Origin: Comamonas odontotermitis
GTDB taxonomy: Bacteria > Pseudomonadota > Gammaproteobacteria > Burkholderiales > Burkholderiaceae_C
DNA length: 64,000 nucleotides
Reading direction: 5' to 3'
Assembly (NCBI RefSeq): GCF_020080045.1
Contig: NZ_CP083451.1
Span: forward strand, 248,001 to 312,000
Of this stretch, positions 1 through 7,624 are shown piece by piece. The notes beneath the pieces were generated by a model. That model worked only from the letters and a program-made list of their open reading frames with translations, was not told where the DNA came from and made no database searches. The stretch's first letter is position 1. Every line of letters begins with the position of its first letter. Made by a program: the position numbers and the translations under genes.

Positions 1-619
1 TGTCGGCCAGGTTCACATGGGCCTTGGCATCGATCAGCAATTGCACGATCTGCTGGTGGCGCGGGCCACCGTCCGACAGGATGATGGCTTCGAGCAGGCC
101 CGTCCATCCCAGGCGGTTGACATGGTTCACGTCGGCGCCTGCGGCGATGAGGGTACGCACGGTCTCGACATGGCCGCGCTCGCAGGCGGGGATGAGCGCG
201 GTGCCACCGTAGCGGTTGGTGCTGCGCAGATCGGCCCCATGGGCCAGGGTCATTTTCAGAATTTCCAGATGGCCGCGCGCACCGGCGTACAGGTACGGAC
301 TGTCCTGCATGTCGTCCTTGGCGTTCACATCGGCACCCGCCTCGATCAGCGCCCTGGCCGCATCCACATGGTTGCCATGGGTGGCCACCAGCAAGGCAGT
401 GCGGCCCTGCGCGTCACGGGCGTCAATGGCGGCACCTTCCCTGATGCGCTGGCGGATCGTGGAGACATCATTGGCCGCAGCGGCCTGGTGCAAGCGGAGG
501 CTGGTCATGGCAGGGGGGGATGGACGGGTTTGTGCGTTTGTGGTGGCCTGGGCATGGGCCGTTACTGCCCATGGCGCGCTGAGAGCGCCCATCAGGCAGA
601 GTGCGAGAAAACGGTGCAA
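1..619 (-). CDS. Secreted ankyrin-repeat protein (C-terminus beyond the left edge)
   Basis: About 206 residues are visible; the reading frame is open through base 1, so the C-terminus lies outside the window. I start it at a TTG at 617-619 because AGGAGG lies 6 nt upstream and the first residues form a signal peptide (HRFLALCLMGALSAPWAV, cleavage near AHA-Q). At least four ankyrin units follow, recognisable by GRTALLVATHGNHVDAAR, GHLEILKMTLAHGADLR, GHVETVRTLIAAGADVN and HQQIVQLLIDAKAHVN. Ankyrin repeats mediate protein-protein contacts, and the signal peptide places this one in the periplasm or outside. The partner is unknown. Identification as an ankyrin protein is firm; its function is not. 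Confidence 0.85.
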   Translation of the reverse strand, partial: MHRFLALCLMGALSAPWAVTAHAQATTNAQTRPSPPAMTSLRLHQAAAANDVSTIRQRIREGAAIDARDAQGRTALLVATHGNHVDAARALIEAGADVNAKDDMQDSPYLYAGARGHLEILKMTLAHGADLRSTNRYGGTALIPACERGHVETVRTLIAAGADVNHVNRLGWTGLLEAIILSDGGPRHQQIVQLLIDAKAHVNLAD

Positions 620-712
620 GGCTTTCCTCCTGGTCGTAGGGCGTGAGGAGATCATGTGGTGAAAGCGAAAGGTCTTGGAGATCGTAGCATTGCCCGAACC
701 CATATACTCACA

Positions 713-870
713 AATTAATAGCTGCTGGCGCACAACTGGTGAGCGCCAGCAGGTGATTTATATCGATATCGATGCTGACCGAATAAGGTGCGGCGACCTG
801 TCATCCCTCCAAAACATGCTGAAAAATGCCGCACGCGCACACCGTTGCCGCGCAAAGTGCTATCAAAAAC
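713..870. repeat. Dispersed Comamonadaceae-type repeat upstream of the membrane protein
   Basis: An inverted pair CTGCTGGCGC (722-731) and GCGCCAGCAG (743-752) follows AATTAATAG. A second piece, GCTATCAAAAAC, lies at 859-870. Both match the repeat family seen again near 6007, 31024, 34175, 36140 and 42127. It fills much of the gap before the membrane protein gene and makes that gene's true start hard to place. Confidence 0.6.
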
Positions 871-1997
871 AAAGTGGAAACGCAGCGCTGCTGGGCCTGG
901 GCTGGTGCGTGATGGCGGTGCTGGCGCTGGTGATGCTGTGGCTGCTGGCGCCGCTGCTCATCGGTATCGTGGTGGGCCTGGGGGTGACCGTGCTGCTGTG
1001 CCAGAGCATTCGCATCGGACGGGCGTGGCAGGCCAAGTCGCTCGGGAGTGCAGAGGCTGCCGAGGTGGCGGCGCGCACGCCGCGCTGGGTGCCGTTTGCG
1101 GCAATGCTGTTCACGTTGATCGGCGGCGCAACGGGCTGGCTCACCCTGTTCTGGCTGCCCGAGGGCCTGCATCCGGAACAGGTGCTCCCCCTGGGCACGG
1201 CGCTGCTTTGCGCGCTGGTGGTGTTCGTGCTGGTGTGGCTGGTGGGCCAGTTGTCCACCGGCTGGGGCCATCTGCGACAGGGCGAGGCCTGGAATGCAGC
1301 CCCCATGTCTTCGGATTGGTGGGTCTGGGCGCTGTTGTGGGCCCTGCCTACCGGGGTGGTGGTGGGGCTTGCGGCGCCGAACCAGGCAAGCCAGAAGGCC
1401 TGGGGTGAACAATGGCGTGGGTACTACAGCGTGCCCATTCGCATTGCGCTGGCACCTGTGGGCAACAGCGCATCACGCCAGCAACGCGATGCTGCCCTGC
1501 TGCAATTGGTGGGCCCCTTGCTGGAACAAGGCAGCCGCCGGGTGGAGGCCCGCCTTCGCACCCGCAACGGCACTACGGTCATGACAGCTGCCATTCCGGC
1601 GCGCTACCGTTGGACGGATGATGCGCTGGAGATTCGGCTGGCTGGCGAGCTGGAACCCCAAGCGCTGGCCTTGCACATGCAGGCGATGCAAGGGGCCACC
1701 CATGGCGATGCGGGAGCGTGGATGCTGCTGGGCATGGCGCAATGCCAGCCAGTTCCCAGCGCGCTGGCAGCGCTGAGCATGGCGCACCGCCGCACGCAGT
1801 GGCAGCGCACGCAGGCCTGCGCGAGGGAGCGGGGCGCTGAAATTCAGCGCCTGGCGGCTGTATTGCAGGGCCAGATCAGCGCCGTTGAGGTGTTGCCGGG
1901 CGTTCGCTTTCGCCCCTGGCCGCTGCGGCGTGGCTGGCGTGCGGTGGATTTACCCTCTGGCCAAGCGCTGGAAGCAGTACCTTTGCTGGCACGTTAA
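816..1997 (+). CDS. Hypothetical multi-pass membrane protein
   Basis: I do not recognise a family. With the ATG at 816 the product is 393 residues. Roughly the first half is hydrophobic: an N-terminal hairpin of two helices (ALLGLGWCVMAVLALVMLWL and the stretch after it), then VPFAAMLFTLIGGATGWLTL, then GTALLCALVVFVLVWLVGQL, then a helix in WWVWALLWALPTGVVVGL. A soluble C-terminal region of about 220 residues follows. The start is uncertain: no good ribosome site precedes 816, the frame extends upstream to a TTG at 675 through a dispersed repeat, and a start at 912 inside the first helix is possible. The stop overlaps that of the convergent rluE by a few bases. Confidence 0.6.
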   Translation: MLKNAARAHRCRAKCYQKQSGNAALLGLGWCVMAVLALVMLWLLAPLLIGIVVGLGVTVLLCQSIRIGRAWQAKSLGSAEAAEVAARTPRWVPFAAMLFTLIGGATGWLTLFWLPEGLHPEQVLPLGTALLCALVVFVLVWLVGQLSTGWGHLRQGEAWNAAPMSSDWWVWALLWALPTGVVVGLAAPNQASQKAWGEQWRGYYSVPIRIALAPVGNSASRQQRDAALLQLVGPLLEQGSRRVEARLRTRNGTTVMTAAIPARYRWTDDALEIRLAGELEPQALALHMQAMQGATHGDAGAWMLLGMAQCQPVPSALAALSMAHRRTQWQRTQACARERGAEIQRLAAVLQGQISAVEVLPGVRFRPWPLRRGWRAVDLPSGQALEAVPLLAR

Positions 1998-2596
1998 CCC
2001 GTTTTTGAGAGACCCTGGGCCAAAGGCTGCAGGCAGTCTGCCCATTCACCCGGGTGCAAGCCATCCAGCGTATAAGGCCCGATGGCCATGCGTACCAGCC
2101 GCAAGGTAGGGTGGCCGATGGCAGCAGTCATGCGGCGCACCTGGCGGTTCTTGCCTTCGCGGATGATGAGCTCGATCCAGCAATCGGGAATGCTCTGCCG
2201 CACCCGGATCGGCGGGTTGCGCGGCCACATATCGGGTTGCGGGTCGAGCAGGCGCACCTGCGCGGGCAGCGTCTTGCCGTCTTTGAGCACCACGCCCTCG
2301 CGCAGTTGCTGCAATGCAGCATCGGTGGGAATACCTTCCACCTGCACCCAGTAGGTCTTGGCCATCTTGTGGCGCGGGTCCGCGATGCGTGCCTGCAGTC
2401 CGCCGTCATTGGTCAGCAGCAGCAGGCCTTCGCTGTCGGCGTCCAGGCGGCCTGCCACGTACACACCGGGCACGTCGATCCAGTCCTTGAGCGCCGTCCA
2501 ACGCCCTTCGGGGGTGAACTGGCTGAGCACGCCATAGGGCTTGTGAAAGCGCAGCAGGCGCGGCGCGGCGGCTGGCGGGGGCTGGCGCCTGTTCAT
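1994..2596 (-). CDS. rluE: 23S rRNA pseudouridine synthase, RluE-type
   Basis: A 200-residue RsuA-family pseudouridine synthase. It starts almost at once with the catalytic domain (RFHKPYGVLSQFTPEG), has the active-site motif GRLDADSEGLLLLTNDG with the catalytic Asp, and ends with GKNRQVRRMTAAIGHPTLRL. There is no N-terminal S4 domain, as expected for RluE, which modifies one uridine in the peptidyl-transferase region of 23S rRNA. The phrase WPRNPPIRVRQSIPDCWIEL closely resembles E. coli RluE. Its ATG overlaps the stop of the upstream GntR gene, so the two are probably translated together. Confidence 0.9.
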   Translation of the reverse strand: MNRRQPPPAAAPRLLRFHKPYGVLSQFTPEGRWTALKDWIDVPGVYVAGRLDADSEGLLLLTNDGGLQARIADPRHKMAKTYWVQVEGIPTDAALQQLREGVVLKDGKTLPAQVRLLDPQPDMWPRNPPIRVRQSIPDCWIELIIREGKNRQVRRMTAAIGHPTLRLVRMAIGPYTLDGLHPGEWADCLQPLAQGLSKTG

Positions 2597-3285
2597 CGCA
2601 GCACCGGAGCCAGGGTGGCACGCAGGCGTTCGCTGGGTGCGGGTTCCGGCTCAGGCGGGGGCGGTGCGATCTCCAGCGCCTCTTCCACCTGGCCGATGTG
2701 CGCCAGCATCAGGGCGCGGGCCTGGGCGGTATCGCCGCGCTCCAGCGCCGCAACAATGCTGGCATGGTCGGTGCAGGATTGCTCGGCGCTGTGCTGCGAC
2801 TGGTAGAGCGTGGCGGCCAGCGTGGTGCGGGCGGTCAGGTCGCGCAGGGTATTGGCCAGCAGGCGGTGGCCCATCTGCTCGGCCAGGCACACGTGAAAGT
2901 CGGCCAGCAAAAAGGCGCGGGTGGCGGCATCGGCGCCCCGAATGGCGCGCTCTTCCTCGCCGATGTGCTGGCGCAGCTGCCCGATCACCTTCTGCATCGG
3001 GCGCCCGGCCGCATCGATGATGCCCGATTCGATGATGCGGCGCGCGGCAAAGGCATCGCGCGCATCTTCGGCGCTGGGTTGCACCACATACCAGCCGCGT
3101 CGCGGCTGCACCTGCACGAAGCCACGCGCCTGCAACTGCATCAGGGCTTCGCGCACCACGGTGCGGCTCACGGCAAAGTTATCCGCCAGTTCCTGCTCCC
3201 CCAGCCGTTCTCCGGGCGAGAGCTTCTGCGCCAGGATGGCTTCGACAACGCGCTCGGCGATGGAGGTGGGGGTGACAGGAGACAT
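2593..3285 (-). CDS. GntR-family (FCD subfamily) transcriptional regulator
   Basis: 230 residues. The N-terminal winged helix is clear (AERVVEAILAQKLSPGERLG, then ELADNFAVSRTVVREALMQL and GFVQVQPRRGWYVV), followed by an all-helical FCD ligand-binding domain with metal or ligand-binding His residues (FHVCLAEQMGH, TDHASIVAALERGD). I start it at the ATG at 3285 rather than at upstream in-frame codons that lie inside dctA; this leaves a 4-nt gap after the dctA stop. FCD regulators usually respond to organic acids, and its place directly behind dctA on the same strand suggests it controls dicarboxylate uptake. Candidate operators lie upstream of dctA at 4628-4670. Confidence 0.85.
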   Translation of the reverse strand: MSPVTPTSIAERVVEAILAQKLSPGERLGEQELADNFAVSRTVVREALMQLQARGFVQVQPRRGWYVVQPSAEDARDAFAARRIIESGIIDAAGRPMQKVIGQLRQHIGEEERAIRGADAATRAFLLADFHVCLAEQMGHRLLANTLRDLTARTTLAATLYQSQHSAEQSCTDHASIVAALERGDTAQARALMLAHIGQVEEALEIAPPPPEPEPAPSERLRATLAPVLR

Positions 3286-3289
3286 GGAC

Positions 3290-4609
3290 TCAGGCGTGGG
3301 ATTTGGACGTACCCGATTGTGCCGCCGATTGGGGTGCATCTTCGGCGATGCGCTCGCCATTGAGCACGCGATGGGCACGTTCGCGGTCGATATCGCCTTC
3401 CCAGGCGGCGATGGCTACCGTGGCCACGCAGTTGCCGATCAGGTTGCCCAGCGCACGGGCGATACCCATGAACCAGTCCACCGACAGCACCAGCACCAGC
3501 CCAATGGCGGGAATCGCGGGGATCGCATGCAAGGTGGCTGCCAGCACCACGATGGCCGAGCCCGGCACGCCGTGTGCGCCCTTGGATGTGACCAGCGCAA
3601 TGGCCAGTATGGTCAGCAGGTCGGACATGCTGATGGGCGTGTTGGTGGCCTGGGCGATGAAGACCGCCGCCAGCGTGATGTAGATGGAGAATGCATCGAG
3701 GTTGAACGAGTAGCCGGTGGGAATCACCAGGCCCACGGTGGAATCGCGCACGCCCATGTTGCGCAGCTTGGCCATCACCTGCGGCAGCACGCTGTCGGAC
3801 GAGGTGGTGGCGAACACGATGGTCAGCTCTTCACGCAGGTAGCGCAGCAGCTTGATGAGGCTGAAGCCGGACAGGCGCATCACCAGGCCCAGCACCACGA
3901 ATACGAAGAACAGCACCGCCACGTAGAACAGGCCCACCAGCATGCCCAGCTGCTTGAGCGAGCCGATGCCGTACTTGCCCACGGTGAAGGCAATGGCGCC
4001 CAGCACGCCCAGCGGTGCCAGCTTGATGATGATGCCCATGATCTTGAACAGCGCGAGTGCCGTCATGTCCACCAGATCGGCCAGCGGCTTGACGCGGTCG
4101 CCCAACAGCGTGAGCGCACAGCCGAACAGCACCGCAAACAGCAGCACCTGCAGCACATCGCCCTTGGCAAAGGCGTCCACCACTGTTGTGGGGATGAGTT
4201 TCATCAGGAAATCCACCGTGCCGCCGCTGGTCAGCTTGTCGGCGTTGCTGGCGTAAGCCGCCATGGCCGCCGGATCGAGCTGGCTGACATCCACGTTCAT
4301 GCCCACGCCAGGCTCGAACACAAAGGCCAGCACCAGCCCCATGGCCAGCGCGATGGTTGTGAGCACTTCAAAGTAGATCAGCGATTTGACCCCCACGCGG
4401 CCCACGCGCTTCAAGTCGCCCGCCCCGGCAATGCCGTGCACGACCACGCAGAACACCAACACGGGGATGATCATCTTGATCAGCTTGATGAAGCCGTCGC
4501 CCAGCGGCTTGAGCTTGACGGCGTATTCAGGCGTCAGCAGGCCAACGATCACACCCACAATGAGTGCGATCACCACCTGCCCGAAGAGGGATTTGACAAA
4601 GCGGCGCAT
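3290..4609 (-). CDS. dctA: C4-dicarboxylate transporter DctA (cation symporter)
   Basis: 439 residues of the DAACS (glutamate-transporter fold) family. Diagnostic segments are the serine-rich hairpin ATTSSDSVLPQ, the TM7 motif PTGYSFNLDAFSIY and the second hairpin TSKGAHGVPGSA, all in the usual order, and the length matches DctA. It imports succinate, fumarate and malate across the inner membrane. The start at 4609 (MRRFVKSLFGQ) has AAGGA 9 nt upstream; a longer frame begins at 4642 but adds residues without family support. It leads a two- or three-gene unit with the GntR regulator and rluE. A 12-nt C-terminal tail rich in Ser and Gln is ordinary variation. Confidence 0.95.
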   Translation of the reverse strand: MRRFVKSLFGQVVIALIVGVIVGLLTPEYAVKLKPLGDGFIKLIKMIIPVLVFCVVVHGIAGAGDLKRVGRVGVKSLIYFEVLTTIALAMGLVLAFVFEPGVGMNVDVSQLDPAAMAAYASNADKLTSGGTVDFLMKLIPTTVVDAFAKGDVLQVLLFAVLFGCALTLLGDRVKPLADLVDMTALALFKIMGIIIKLAPLGVLGAIAFTVGKYGIGSLKQLGMLVGLFYVAVLFFVFVVLGLVMRLSGFSLIKLLRYLREELTIVFATTSSDSVLPQVMAKLRNMGVRDSTVGLVIPTGYSFNLDAFSIYITLAAVFIAQATNTPISMSDLLTILAIALVTSKGAHGVPGSAIVVLAATLHAIPAIPAIGLVLVLSVDWFMGIARALGNLIGNCVATVAIAAWEGDIDRERAHRVLNGERIAEDAPQSAAQSGTSKSHA

Positions 4610-4627
4610 GGAATGGATTCCTTGAAA

Positions 4628-4670
4628 TGTATTTGCATACAAGATTTATTCATCTTGTGCACAAGAATGT
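4628..4670. promoter_or_regulatory. Candidate GntR operator region upstream of dctA
   Basis: Two palindromes sit 19-60 nt upstream of the dctA start: TGTATTTGCATACA (4629-4642) and the perfect CTTGTGCACAAG (4654-4665). The second fits the TTGT-nn-ACAA pattern common for FCD-type GntR proteins, and such a regulator is encoded in the same unit. No protein-binding evidence is available from sequence. Confidence 0.5.
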
Positions 4671-4736
4671 ACTCAAGGAGTTTGCGGCGCATGCAGCGGG
4701 TATTCCCGGTATGCGCGGCAGGTGCCTCAAAAGCCA

Positions 4737-4775
4737 AAAGGCATGCCCATGGAGCGTTTCCATGGACATGCCTTT
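4737..4775 (-). terminator. Rho-independent terminator of the RidA-like gene
   Basis: Inverted arms of 17 bases (4737-4753 and 4759-4775, one mismatch) enclose a 5-base loop. Read on the minus strand the stem is followed by CTTTTGGCTTTT, so it terminates the leftward RidA-like transcript about 70 nt after its stop. Confidence 0.7.
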
Positions 4776-4845
4776 CGGTGGACGGCGCTTTGGCGGCCTG
4801 CAGGCCTGCGCCTGCGCATAACAGTTATTCCGGGCGAGGAATGGT

Positions 4846-5214
4846 TCAGCGGGCCGATTCCACAGCCGCCACCACCACCACCTCGATCTTGTAGGCGGGG
4901 TTGGCCAGCTGGGCCTGCACGGTGGCCCGGGGCGGGGTGTGGCCAGCGGCGACCCAGGCGTCCCAGACTTCGTTCATCTGGCCGATTTCGCTGATATCGG
5001 TCAGGTAGATCTGGCATTGCAGGATGCTTTGCTTGCTGGAGCCGGCTTCGCCCAGCAGGCGGTCAATGTGGCCCAGCACCTCCTGCGTCTGTGTCTTGAT
5101 GTCCGCGCCGGGGCTGTTTTCCGGAATCTGGCCTGCCAGATACACGGTGCCGTTGTAGATGGCGGTTTCGGACAGGCGGGCGCCCACATGGCGGCGGTCA
5201 ATGGCAGAGGTCAT
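4846..5214 (-). CDS. RidA family protein (YjgF/YER057c/UK114)
   Basis: 122 residues from the ATG at 5214; an in-frame extension to 5253 is less likely because family members begin close to TSAIDRRHVG. The family signature is present near the C-terminus (PPRATVQAQLANPAYKIEV), including the Arg that binds the carboxylate of imine intermediates. RidA proteins hydrolyse reactive enamines or imines made by PLP enzymes. A PLP threonine ammonia-lyase, the classic source of such imines, lies 0.9 kb away on the other strand, which fits but does not prove a partnership. It could belong to a RidA paralogue group with another substrate. Confidence 0.85.
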   Translation of the reverse strand: MTSAIDRRHVGARLSETAIYNGTVYLAGQIPENSPGADIKTQTQEVLGHIDRLLGEAGSSKQSILQCQIYLTDISEIGQMNEVWDAWVAAGHTPPRATVQAQLANPAYKIEVVVVAAVESAR

Positions 5215-5355
5215 GCGTGTCTTTCTGTGGAGGAAACGGTTTTCAAAAATCATAGCGCATGGCGCCCACTGGTGGAGCGCCTAGGGCTGTTTTGGTGCAG
5301 ATGCGGCACAATGGTGTTCTTACCGCGCAGAAGCCTGCGCCCACGAGACCATGCC

Positions 5356-6009
5356 ATGAGCCAACGATTTTCCGAGTCCCTCAAAGAACTGAACCGCACG
5401 CCGTGGCAGGCCTGCACCCAGCACCGCTTCATCAACGAAATGTTCGCAGGAACCCTGGACGACGCCGTGCTGCACCGCTACCTCGTGCAGGATTACCAGT
5501 TCATCAACCAGTTTGTCGCCCTGCTGGGCGCGGCCATTGCCAGTGCCGACCACTTTGCGCCGCGCGTCACCCTGTCGCAGTTTGTGGCCATGATCACGAG
5601 CGACGAAAACACCTATTTCATCCGCAGCTTTGACGCGCTGGGCGTGGCCGAATCCGACCGCCACCTGCCGCAGCTGAGCCTGCCCACGGTACAGTTCCAG
5701 GCGCTGATGCTGGAGGCCGCGCGCAGCCAGAAATACGCCAACTGCCTGGCCGTGCTGTGCGTGGCAGAAGGCCTGTACCTGGATGCATTCGACCGCGATG
5801 GCGCTGTACTGCCGCCCCGCTTCGAGCATGCCGAATGGATCCATCTGCACGCCAATGACTTCTTCCGCGGCTTTGTTGGCTGGCTGCGCGCCGAGCTGGA
5901 CCGCGTGGGCGAGGGCCTCGATCCGCAGGCCCGGGCCGACGCGGCAGATTTTTTTGCCCGCGCCGTTGCGCTGGAGCAGAACTTCTTCGACCATGTTTAT
6001 GCCGTCTAG
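5356..6009 (+). CDS. TenA-like protein (thiaminase II / TENA-THI4 family)
   Basis: 217 residues, all helical, with family landmarks TPWQACTQHRFINEMFAGTL, YLVQDYQFINQF (conserved Asp), a central region YANCLAVLCVAEGLYLDAF and a C-terminal Glu in ALEQNFFDHVY. TenA proteins salvage the pyrimidine part of thiamine by hydrolysis; members lacking the standard active-site residues do other jobs. Here the central region carries both Cys and Glu, so the subtype is uncertain. No thiamine genes are adjacent. The start at 5356 gives the usual length. The TAG stop is embedded in a copy of the dispersed repeat (6007-6040). Confidence 0.8.
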   Translation: MSQRFSESLKELNRTPWQACTQHRFINEMFAGTLDDAVLHRYLVQDYQFINQFVALLGAAIASADHFAPRVTLSQFVAMITSDENTYFIRSFDALGVAESDRHLPQLSLPTVQFQALMLEAARSQKYANCLAVLCVAEGLYLDAFDRDGAVLPPRFEHAEWIHLHANDFFRGFVGWLRAELDRVGEGLDPQARADAADFFARAVALEQNFFDHVYAV

Positions 6010-6040
6010 CGCTTACTGACAGGGCAACACACTATCAAAA
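6007..6040. repeat. Dispersed repeat copy supplying a stop codon
   Basis: TAGCGCTTACTG at 6007-6018 and CTATCAAAA at 6032-6040 are the two halves of the dispersed repeat family. The first three bases are the TAG stop of the TenA-like gene. Confidence 0.55.
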
Positions 6041-6120
6041 AAAAGAGCAAAACGGCCCGTGCCTCATGACACGCATATCGCTTGCAGGCGCGCCCCTTCT
6101 TCCTGACAATGCCATCCACC

Positions 6121-7320
6121 ATGCTCAGCATCCAAGACATTCGCGCTGCCGCGCAGCGCATCCAAGGCAAGGTTGAACGCACGCCTTGCCTGTATTCACA
6201 CACCCTGTCGAACATCGTCGGCGCCAAGGTGTACCTCAAGTTCGAGAACCTGCAGTTCACGGCGGCCTTCAAGGAGCGCGGTGCCTGCAACAAGCTGATG
6301 CAGCTGACCGGCGAGCAGCGTTTGCGTGGCGTGATCGCCATGAGCGCAGGCAACCATGCGCAGGGCGTGGCCTACCACGCCCAGCAGCTGGGCATCCGCG
6401 CCGTCATCGTGATGCCGCGCTTCACGCCTGGGGTGAAGGTGGAGCGCACGCGCAGCTTTGGGGCGGAAGTCGTGCTGCATGGCGACACGCTGGAGGAAGC
6501 ACGCATCCACGCCTACGCGTTGGCCGACGCGCAGCAACTGGTGTTTGTGCACCCGTTTGACGATGAGGACATTGCCGCCGGCCAGGGAACGCTGGCGCTG
6601 GAGATGCTCGAAGACCATCCCGATCTGGACGCCCTGCTGGTGGCCGTGGGTGGCGGCGGCTTGATTGCCGGGATTGCCACGGCGGCCAAGGCCATCCAAC
6701 CCGGGATCGAGGTGGTGGGGGTGCAGACATCACGCTTTCCCAGCATGCTCAACGCCGTGCAGCATAAGGACTTGCCCGTCGGCGTCTCCACCATGGCAGA
6801 AGGCATTGCAGTGGCGACGGCAGGCATGATCACCCGCCAGATCGTGGCCGAGACAGTGGACGATCTGGTGCTGGTGGAAGAGGGCGATATCGAGCAGGCC
6901 GTGCTGATGCTGCTGGAGATCGAGAAGACCCTGGTGGAAGGCGCGGGCTCGGTGGGCCTGGCAGCGCTGCTGCGCTATCCGGACCGCTTCAAGGGCAAGA
7001 AGGTGGGACTGATCCTCTCGGGCGGCAACATCGATCCGCTGCTGCTCGCCTCCATCATCCAGCGGGGCATGGTGCGTTCCGGGCGGCTGGCGCGCTTGCG
7101 CATCAGCTCGCGCGACGTGCCGGGCATGCTGGCGCGCATCACGGCCATCGTTGCCGAGGCGGGTGCCAATATCGAAGAGGTGCACCACCAGCGCGCCTTC
7201 ACCAAACTGGCCGCACAGAACACCGAGATTGACATCGTGCTGCAGACCCGCAGCAATGTGCATATCCAGGAAGTGATGGACAAGCTGCGCGCAGCAGGCA
7301 TGCAGGTCGAGCTGGCCTGA
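6121..7320 (+). CDS. Threonine ammonia-lyase with C-terminal ACT domain
   Basis: 399 residues. The N-terminal two-thirds is a fold-type II PLP enzyme: FTAAFKERGA carries the Schiff-base Lys, SAGNHAQGVA binds the substrate, and VAVGGGGLIAGIA is the phosphate-binding glycine loop. An ACT domain follows (LRISSRDVPGMLARITAIVAEAGANIEEVHH). It deaminates L-threonine to 2-oxobutanoate. The length and single ACT domain match the shorter catabolic-type enzyme rather than the roughly 500-residue IlvA with two ACT-like lobes. Possible starts are 6082, 6109 and 6121; none has a strong ribosome site and I chose 6121 because relatives begin with M-L-x-I-x-D-I. Confidence 0.9.
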   Translation: MLSIQDIRAAAQRIQGKVERTPCLYSHTLSNIVGAKVYLKFENLQFTAAFKERGACNKLMQLTGEQRLRGVIAMSAGNHAQGVAYHAQQLGIRAVIVMPRFTPGVKVERTRSFGAEVVLHGDTLEEARIHAYALADAQQLVFVHPFDDEDIAAGQGTLALEMLEDHPDLDALLVAVGGGGLIAGIATAAKAIQPGIEVVGVQTSRFPSMLNAVQHKDLPVGVSTMAEGIAVATAGMITRQIVAETVDDLVLVEEGDIEQAVLMLLEIEKTLVEGAGSVGLAALLRYPDRFKGKKVGLILSGGNIDPLLLASIIQRGMVRSGRLARLRISSRDVPGMLARITAIVAEAGANIEEVHHQRAFTKLAAQNTEIDIVLQTRSNVHIQEVMDKLRAAGMQVELA

Positions 7321-7456
7321 TGCAACGCTGGCGCTGACGACGCCCCATACGGGCGCCGTCGGCACGCCGCATGGGTCAAGGGCGTTTTCCGCGCAGAGCG
7401 GCTCTGCCAAAGTGGCGAAAAACCTTTCACTTTGCTTGCTAGATGGCACTGTGCAT

Positions 7457-7470
7457 TTGACGCAGATCAT
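7457..7470 (+). promoter_or_regulatory. FNR/ANR-like box upstream of narK1
   Basis: TTGACGCAGATCAT matches TTGAT-n4-ATCAA at 8 of 10 defined positions. If used as a class II site centred at -41.5, transcription would begin near 7505. The same two deviations (C at position 5, T at the end) recur in the box before the hemerythrin gene. Confidence 0.6.
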
Positions 7471-7503
7471 GCATTTGAAGGGTTTATGGCGCAGTAGTTC
7501 TTC

Positions 7504-7534
7504 AGAACGATGGCATGGCGGCGGCCATCGTTCT
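7504..7534 (+). promoter_or_regulatory. Perfect 11-bp hairpin at the predicted narK1 mRNA 5' end
   Basis: AGAACGATGGC (7504-7514) and GCCATCGTTCT (7524-7534) form a perfect stem with a 9-nt loop. It begins at the start site predicted from the FNR box. It is not followed by a T-run, so it is more likely an mRNA-stabilising leader or a protein site than a terminator. Confidence 0.5.
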
Positions 7535-7624
7535 TCTGGCGCGGCGTGATGCACTAACAGGTGGATGGTGCAGCGCGGCCTGGCGCGCGACAGTGGGGGC
7601 AGATTCAACAACATCTGCCCCACC

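Larger units (their letters stand above)
7321..7624. other. Intergenic region controlling the nar operon
   Basis: No gene is seen in these 304 bases. The stretch holds an FNR-like box (7457-7470) and a perfect hairpin (7504-7534), both placed as expected for the narK1 promoter and leader. No clear terminator follows the upstream threonine ammonia-lyase gene. Confidence 0.6.

Noticed and set aside
2921..4894. Long plus-strand frame over dctA and the GntR gene
   Set aside because: Antisense shadow of dctA; composition is repetitive His/Gln/Ala with no recognisable fold.
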